From NCBI GenBank assembly GCA_026770025.1, contig JAMXDE010000014.1, positions 1 through 64,000 of the forward strand: 64,000 nucleotides of DNA. Direction: 5' to 3'. A program made the position numbers and the translations under genes. Position 1 is the stretch's first letter, and every line of letters starts with the position of its first letter. The stretch is from Craspedostauros australis. Its lineage: Eukaryota > Bacillariophyta > Bacillariophyceae > Mastogloiales > Achnanthaceae. Positions 11,801 to 20,800 of this stretch are shown piece by piece. The notes under the pieces are model-generated. The model worked only from the letters and a program-made list of their open reading frames with translations, made no database searches and was not told where the DNA came from.

Positions 11801-14800
11801 TGGCCCCGAAGTTGGCCCGCTGGTTGGTCCAGAAGTTGGTCCAGAAGTTGGGCCGCTAGTTGGGCCAAAAGTTGGTCCGCTGGTTGGCCCACTGGTTGGT
11901 CCAGATGTTGGTCCAGAGGTTGGTCCGCTTGTTGGTCCAAAAGTTGGTCCGCTGGTTGGTCCAGAAGTTGGTCCAGAAGTTGGTCCAGATGTTGGTCCAG
12001 ATGTTGGTCCCGAAGTTGGTCCAGAGGTTGGTCCACTGGTTGGTCCAGAGGTTGGTCCAGATGTAGGTCCGCTGGTTGGGGCAGATGTGGGTGATGCGGT
12101 TGGCTCAATGCACTCAGTGTTGCACGGCAGTTCGAAGTAGTACGCCTCGAAGTTGTCCGGGTTGCCGGATCCGGTCTCCCCATCGTCGGTTGGCAGACTG
12201 CATGCTTCGCAATCCTCGCCAGCGAAGTTATCGCCTGTGTAGATATAGATTGTGACCATGGTTGTTTGGTCGATGCACTCAGCAGCGTACGAGAACGTGG
12301 CGTCTTCGCCCGCATTCATGATCTCCGAACACTCATTGATTCCTGTCTCGGCATTACGGTATTTGATAAACACATGTGGAATGACCCCGTTGATGATATT
12401 CTGGACAAAGTCAAATTCAACGAGTGTGCCGTCGTCGCTCTCGAATGTCAGGACAATGGGCTTCGGGTCAGCAGTGTAGTCTGGGTCGGTTGATCCCTTC
12501 AACTTGGCACCATCGGGATCAACGCAGTTGGTCGGCGCGGCGCTGGTGGTTGGAGCAGAAGTAGGTGTGCTGGTTGGTGCGCTGGTTGGGCCGGAAGTCG
12601 GTCCCGAAGTTGGGCCGCTGGTTGGTCCGCTAGTTGGCCCAGAGGTTGGTCCTCCAGTTGGACCGCTCGTTGGGCCGCTTGTTGGGCCGCTCGTGGGTCC
12701 AGAGGTTGGGCCGGAAGTTGGTCCGGATGTTGGTCCAGAGGTGGGCCCACTGGTCGGGCCGGATGTTGGCGCAGATGTTGGTCCCCCAGTTGGGCCGCTG
12801 GTCGGCCCAGAAGTCGGTCCAGAGGTTGGTCCAGAGGTTGGGCCGCTAGTCGGTCCACTGGTGGGTCCGCTGGTTGGTCCAGAAGTGGGGCCCGATGTTG
12901 GTCCAGATGTTGGTCCAGATGTTGGGCCAGAGGTTGGGCCAGATGTTGGACCGGATGTTGGTCCGCCGGTAGGGCCGGGTGTTGGTGCAGATGTTGGTCC
13001 TCCAGTTGGTCCGCTGGTTGGTCCAGATGTTGGTCCAGAGGTCGGTCCAGATGTTGGTCCAGATGTTGGTCCGCTGGTTGGTCCAGAAGTGGGGCCCGAT
13101 GTTGGTCCCGAGGTTGGACCGGACGTTGGTCCTCCGGTCGGTCCAGATGTTGGTCCGGAGGTTGGCCCTGAGGTTGGTGCCAAAGTTGGCGCTGCGGTTG
13201 GATCGATACACTCGGTCTGACATGGAAGCTCAAAGTAGTATGCCTCGAAGTTGTCCGGATTTCCAGAGTCTCCTTCGCCATCCGGGATGCTGCAAGCTTC
13301 ACACTCCTCACTTGGGAAGTTGTCTCCTGTGTAGATGTAGATGGCGACTCCAGTTACGCCAGAGAAACACTCAGCCGCGAGTGGGAAAGTGACACCAGCG
13401 CCGACGTTGTCGAACTGGGCGCAATCCTCTGTTCCAGTTTCCTGGTTGCGGTACTTGATGAAGACATGCGGAATGACTCCGTTGATGATGTTCTGTACGA
13501 AGTCGAACTCCACGCTGGTCCCATCGTCGCTCTCGAAAGTGAGCACGATTGGAAGTGGGTCGGCAGTGTAAGTAGAATCGGTGGAGTCCTTGAAGACAGC
13601 TCCATTTGGATCAACACAGTTGGTTGGTGCTGCGCTGGTGGTTGGTGCGGAGGTTGGGTTGCTGGTTGGTCCGGATGTCGGCCCTGAGGTTGGTGCAGAA
13701 GTTGGTGCCGATGTTGGTCCTCCGGTCGGTCCAGATGTTGGTCCAGAAGTCGGTCCAGAGGTTGGGCCGCTGGTTGGCCCAGATGTTGGCCCACTCGTTG
13801 GTCCAGATGTTGGTCCAGATGTTGGGCTTCCAGTCGGTCCTCCAGTTGGTCCGCTTGTTGGACCGCTGGTAGGTCCGGATGTTGGGCCGGAAGTTGGACC
13901 GCTGGTTGGCGCAGATGTTGGTGCCGAAGTTGGGCCACCTGTTGGGCCACCTGTTGGGCCAGAAGTGGGTCCTCCAGTTGGCCCGGATGTCGGTGCCGAA
14001 GTTGGTCCTCCGGTTGGTCCAGATGTTGGTCCAGAAGTTGGTCCAGATGTTGGTCCAGAAGTTGGTCCGCTCGTAGGGCCAGATGTTGGTCCAGAAGTTG
14101 GTCCAGAAGTTGGTCCAGAAGTTGGTCCGGAGGTTGGGCCGCTGGTAGGTCCAGATGTTGGTCCGGAGGTTGGCCCTGAGGTTGGTGCCAAAGTTGGCGC
14201 TGCGGTTGGATCGATACACTCGGTCTGACATGGAAGCTCAAAGTAGTATGCCTCGAAGTTGTCCGGATTTCCAGAGTCTCCTTCGCCATCCGGGATGCTG
14301 CAAGCTTCACACTCCTCACTTGGGAAGTTGTCTCCTGTGTAGATGTAGATGGCGACTCCAGTTACGCCAGAGAAACACTCAGCCGCGAGTGGGAAAGTGA
14401 CACCAGCGCCGACGTTGTCGAACTGGGCGCAATCCTCTGTTCCAGTTTCCTGGTTGCGGTACTTGATGAAGACATGCGGAATGACTCCGTTGATGATGTT
14501 CTGTACGAAGTCGAACTCCACGCTGGTCCCATCGTCGCTCTCGAAAGTGAGCACGATTGGAAGTGGGTCGGCAGTGTAAGTAGAATCGGTGGAGTCCTTG
14601 AAGACAGCTCCATTTGGATCAACACAGTTGGTTGGTGCTGCGCTGGTGGTTGGTGCGGAGGTTGGGTTGCTGGTTGGTCCGGATGTCGGCCCTGAGGTTG
14701 GTGCAGAAGTTGGTGCCGATGTTGGTCCTCCGGTCGGTCCAGATGTTGGTCCAGAAGTCGGTCCAGAGGTTGGGCCGCTGGTTGGCCCAGATGTTGGTCC

Positions 14801-17800
14801 AGAGGTTGGCCCACTCGTTGGTCCAGATGTTGGTCCAGATGTTGGTCCAGATGTTGGGCTTCCAGTCGGTCCTCCAGTTGGTCCGCTTGTTGGACCGCTG
14901 GTAGGTCCGGATGTTGGGCCGGAAGTTGGACCGCTGGTTGGCGCAGATGTTGGTGCCGAAGTTGGGCCACCTGTTGGGCCACCTGTTGGGCCAGAAGTGG
15001 GTCCTCCAGTTGGCCCGGATGTCGGTGCCGAAGTTGGTCCTCCGGTTGGTCCAGATGTTGGTCCAGAAGTTGGTCCAGATGTTGGTCCAGAAGTTGGTCC
15101 GCTCGTAGGGCCAGATGTTGGTCCAGAAGTTGGTCCAGAAGTTGGTCCAGAAGTTGGTCCGGAGGTTGGGCCGCTGGTAGGTCCAGATGTTGGTCCGGAG
15201 GTTGGCCCTGAGGTTGGTGCCAAAGTTGGCGCTGCGGTTGGATCGATACACTCGGTCTGACATGGAAGCTCAAAGTAGTATGCCTCGAAGTTGTCCGGAT
15301 TTCCAGAGTCTCCTTCGCCATCCGGGATGCTGCAAGCTTCACACTCCTCACTTGGGAAGTTGTCTCCTGTGTAGATGTAGATGGCGACTCCAGTTACGCC
15401 AGAGAAACACTCAGCCGCGAGTGGGAAAGTGACACCAGCGCCGACGTTGTCGAACTGGGCGCAATCCTCTGTTCCAGTTTCCTGGTTGCGGTACTTGATG
15501 AAGACATGCGGAATGACTCCGTTGATGATGTTCTGTACGAAGTCGAACTCCACGCTGGTCCCATCGTCGCTCTCGAAAGTGAGCACGATTGGAAGTGGGT
15601 CGGCAGTGTAAGTAGAATCGGTGGAGTCCTTGAAGACAGCTCCATTTGGATCAACACAGTTGGTTGGTGCTGCGCTGGTGGTTGGTGCGGAGGTTGGGTT
15701 GCTGGTTGGTCCGGATGTCGGCCCTGAGGTTGGTGCAGAAGTTGGTGCCGATGTTGGTCCTCCGGTCGGTCCAGATGTTGGTCCAGAAGTCGGTCCAGAG
15801 GTTGGGCCGCTGGTTGGCCCAGATGTTGGTCCAGAGGTTGGCCCACTCGTTGGTCCACTCGTTGGTCCAGATGTTGGTCCAGATGTTGGGCTTCCAGTCG
15901 GTCCTCCAGTTGGTCCGCTTGTTGGACCGCTGGTAGGTCCGGATGTTGGGCCGGAAGTTGGACCGCTGGTTGGCGCAGATGTTGGTGCCGAAGTTGGGCC
16001 ACCTGTTGGGCCACCTGTTGGGCCAGAAGTGGGTCCTCCAGTTGGCCCGGATGTCGGTGCCGAAGTTGGTCCTCCGGTTGGTCCAGATGTTGGTCCAGAA
16101 GTTGGTCCAGATGTTGGTCCAGAAGTTGGTCCGCTCGTAGGGCCAGATGTTGGTCCAGAAGTTGGTCCAGAAGTTGGTCCAGAAGTTGGTCCGGAGGTTG
16201 GGCCGCTGGTAGGTCCAGATGTTGGTCCGGAGGTTGGCCCTGAGGTTGGTGCCAAAGTTGGCGCTGCGGTTGGATCGATACACTCGGTCTGACATGGAAG
16301 CTCAAAGTAGTATGCCTCGAAGTTGTCCGGATTTCCAGAGTCTCCTTCGCCATCCGGGATGCTGCAAGCTTCACACTCCTCACTTGGGAAGTTGTCTCCT
16401 GTGTAGATGTAGATGGCGACTCCAGTTACGCCAGAGAAACACTCAGCCGCGAGTGGGAAAGTGACACCAGCGCCGACGTTGTCGAACTGGGCGCAATCCT
16501 CTGTTCCAGTTTCCTGGTTGCGGTACTTGATGAAGACATGCGGAATGACTCCGTTGATGATGTTCTGTACGAAGTCGAACTCCACGCTGGTCCCATCGTC
16601 GCTCTCGAAAGTGAGCACGATTGGAAGTGGGTCGGCAGTGTAAGTAGAATCGGTGGAGTCCTTGAAGACAGCTCCATTTGGATCAACACAGTTGGTTGGT
16701 GCTGCGCTGGTGGTTGGTGCGGAGGTTGGGTTGCTGGTTGGTCCGGATGTCGGCCCTGAGGTTGGTGCAGAAGTTGGTGCCGATGTTGGTCCTCCGGTCG
16801 GTCCAGATGTTGGTCCAGAAGTCGGTCCAGAGGTTGGGCCGCTGGTTGGCCCAGATGTTGGCCCACTCGTTGGTCCAGATGTTGGTCCAGATGTTGGGCT
16901 TCCAGTCGGTCCTCCAGTTGGTCCGCTTGTTGGACCGCTGGTAGGTCCGGATGTTGGGCCGGAAGTTGGACCGCTGGTTGGCGCAGATGTTGGTCCAGAA
17001 GTTGGGCCACCTGTTGGGCCACCTGTTGGGCCAGAAGTGGGTCCTCCAGTTGGCCCGGATGTCGGTGCGGATGTTGGTCCTCCGGTTGGTCCAGATGTTG
17101 GTCCAGATGTTGGACCGGATGTTGGTCCGCCGGTAGGGCCGGAAGTTGGTCCAGATGTTGGTCCAGATGTTGGTCCAGATGTTGGTCCAGATGTCGGTCC
17201 GGAGGTTGGTCCCAAGGTTGGGCCGCTGGTTGGCCCTGAGGTTGGTGCCAAAGTTGGCGCTGCGGTTGGATCGATACACTCGGTCTGACATGGAAGCTCA
17301 AAGTAGTATGCCTCGAAGTTGTCCGGATTTCCAGAGTCTCCTTCGCCATCCGGGATGCTGCAAGCTTCACACTCCTCACTTGGGAAGTTGTCTCCTGTGT
17401 AGATGTAGATGGCGACTCCAGTTACGCCAGAGAAACACTCAGCCGCGAGTGGGAAAGTGACACCAGCGCCGACGTTGTCGAACTGGGCGCAATCCTCTGT
17501 TCCAGTTTCCTGGTTGCGGTACTTGATGAAGACATGCGGAATGACTCCGTTGATGATGTTCTGTACGAAGTCGAACTCCACGCTGGTCCCATCGTCGCTC
17601 TCGAAAGTGAGCACGATTGGAAGTGGGTCGGCAGTGTAAGTAGAATCGGTGGAGTCCTTGAAGACAGCTCCATTTGGATCAACACAGTTGGTTGGTGCTG
17701 CGCTGGTGGTTGGTGCGGAGGTTGGGTTGCTGGTTGGTCCGGATGTCGGCCCTGAGGTTGGTGCAGAAGTTGGTGCCGATGTTGGTCCTCCGGTCGGTCC

Positions 17801-20800
17801 AGATGTTGGTCCAGAAGTCGGTCCAGAGGTTGGGCCGCTGGTTGGCCCAGATGTTGGCCCACTCGTTGGTCCAGATGTTGGTCCAGATGTTGGGCTTCCA
17901 GTCGGTCCTCCAGTTGGTCCGCTTGTTGGACCGCTGGTAGGTCCGGATGTTGGGCCGGAAGTTGGACCGCTGGTTGGCGCAGATGTTGGTCCAGAAGTTG
18001 GGCCACCTGTTGGGCCACCTGTTGGGCCAGAAGTGGGTCCTCCAGTTGGCCCGGATGTCGGTGCGGATGTTGGTCCTCCGGTTGGTCCAGATGTTGGTCC
18101 AGATGTTGGACCGGATGTTGGTCCGCCGGTAGGGCCGGAAGTTGGTCCAGATGTTGGTCCAGATGTTGGTCCAGATGTTGGTCCAGATGTCGGTCCGGAG
18201 GTTGGTCCCAAGGTTGGGCCGCTGGTTGGCCCTGAGGTTGGTGCCAAAGTTGGCGCTGCGGTTGGATCGATACACTCGGTCTGACATGGAAGCTCAAAGT
18301 AGTATGCCTCGAAGTTGTCCGGATTTCCAGAGTCTCCTTCGCCATCCGGGATGCTGCAAGCTTCACACTCCTCACTTGGGAAGTTGTCTCCTGTGTAGAT
18401 GTAGATGGCGACTCCAGTTACGCCAGAGAAACACTCAGCCGCGAGTGGGAAAGTGACACCAGCGCCGACGTTGTCGAACTGGGCGCAATCCTCTGTTCCA
18501 GTTTCCTGGCTGCGGTACTTGATGAAGACATGCGGAATGACTCCGTTGATGATGTTCTGCACAAAGTCGAACTCAACACTGGTTCCATCGTCACTCTCGA
18601 AAGTGAGCACGATTGGAAGTGGGTCGGCAGTGTAAGTAGAATCGGTGGAGTCCTTGAAGACGGCTCCATTTGGATCAACACAGTTGGTTGGTGCTGCGCT
18701 GGTGGTTGGTGCGGAGGTTGGCTTGCTGATTGGGCCGGATGTTGGTGTCGACGTTGGTTTGCTGGTTGGCGCAGACGTTGGATCGACACACTCGGTCTGA
18801 CATGGCAATTCGAAGTGATATACATTGAAATTGTCTGGATTTCCTGATTGGCCATCCTCATCTGGAAGGCTGCAAGCTTCGCAGTCCTCACTCGAGAAGT
18901 CGTCGCCGATATACGTATAAATCGTGACGGTGGTGACACCGCCGTAGCAATCGGCAGCCAGTGGGAGCGTAGCACCCTCATCGACATCATCAAATTCAGC
19001 ACATTCCTCGTCTCCGCTTTCCTGACTGCGGTACTTGATGAAGACATGTGGAACGACTCCATTGATGATGTTCTGAACGAAGTCGAACTCAACGAGTGTT
19101 GCATCATCGCTCTCGAATGTGAGGATGATTGGTTTGGGGTCGGCAGTGTAGGAAGGATCGGTGGATTCGACGAGCTTGGCGCCATCTGGATCAACGCAGT
19201 TGGTTGGTGCAGCACTGGCTGTTGGTTGGGATGTTGGCTGTGGGGTTGGTCCAGATGTTGGGCCGGAAGTTGGGTCAGATGTTGGTCCAGATGTTGGTCC
19301 GCTGGTTGGTCCGCTGGTTGGTCCGCTGGTTGGGCCGGATGTTGGTCCGCTGGTTGGTCCAGAAGTTGGGCCGCTGGTTGGTCCCGAAGTTGGGCCCGAG
19401 GTAGGTCCAGAAGTTGGTCCAGATGTTGGGCCAGAGGTTGGTCCAGAAGTTGGTGCAGATGCTGGTGCAGATGTTGGTCCGCTCGTTGGGCCGCCGGTGG
19501 GTCCAGAGGTTGGTCCGCTAGTTGGCTCTCTAGTTGGTCCACTGGTTGGTCCGCTGGTTGGTCCTGAAGTCGGTCCTGAAGTCGGCGCTGAGGTTGGTGC
19601 CGCAGTTGGATCCACGCACTCAGTCTGGCACGGAAGCTCAAAGTAGTATGCACCGAAGTCGTCCGGATTTCCGGATTCGTTGTCCTCCTCTGGAAGGCTG
19701 CAAGCTTCGCAGCCCTCACTCGAGAAGTCATCACCGGTGTAGATGTAGATCGAAACTCCTGTCACTCCTCCAAAACATTCAGCCACGAAGGAGGAAAAAT
19801 CACCCTTATCGACGTTGTCGAACTGGGCGCAATCCTCTGTTCCAGTTTCCTGGCTGCGGTACTTGATGAAGACATGCGGAATGACTCCGTTGATGATGTT
19901 CTGCACAAAGTCGAACTCAACACTGGTTCCATCGTCGCTCTCGAAAGTGAGCACGATTGGAAGTGGGTCGGCAGTGTAAGTAGAATCGGTGGAGTCCTTG
20001 AAGACAGCTCCGTTTGGATCAACACAGTTGGTTGGTGCTGCGCTGGTGGTTGGTGCGGAGGTTGGCTTGATGGTTGGTCCGGATGTCGGCCCTGAGGTTG
20101 GTGCAGAAGTTGGTGCGGATGTTGGTCCCCTTGTTGGTGCAGACGTTGGATCGACACACTCGGTCTGACATGGAAGCTCGAAGTAGTATGCCTCGAAGTT
20201 GTCTGGATTTCCTGATTGGCCATCCTCATCTGGGAGGCAGCAAGCTTGGCATTCCTCCCCTGGCCAGTCATCACCGGTGTAGATGTAGATAACGACGCTC
20301 GTCGTCTTCTCAATGCACTCCGCTGCGAAAGAATATGAAGCATCGACTTTGACATCTCGAAGCTCCGCGCACTCGTCTGTACCTGTGTCCAAATTAATGT
20401 ACTTGATGAACACCCGTGGAATAGCTTCATTCATGATGTTCTGGACGAAGTCAAACTCGATGCTTGTTCCCTCGTCGCTCTCGGAGATGAGAACGATCGG
20501 AAGTGGATCGGCACCGTAGTCAGCGTCTGTAGAATCGATCAGACTTGCACCGTCTGGATCGACACAGTTTGTCGGTGCTGCACTAAGAGTTGGTGAGGAA
20601 GTTGGCGTGCTCGTTGGACCGCTTGTTGGTCCAGAAGTTGGGCCCGAGGTTGGTCCGCTTGTTGGCCCGCTTGTTGGCCCACTTGTTGGTCCAGAAGTTG
20701 GTCCAGATGTTGGGTCGCTAGTTGGGCTCGAGGTTGGCCCGCTTGTTGGTCCAGATGTAGGTCCCGAAGTTGGACCGGATGTTGGTCCGCTGGTTGGTCC

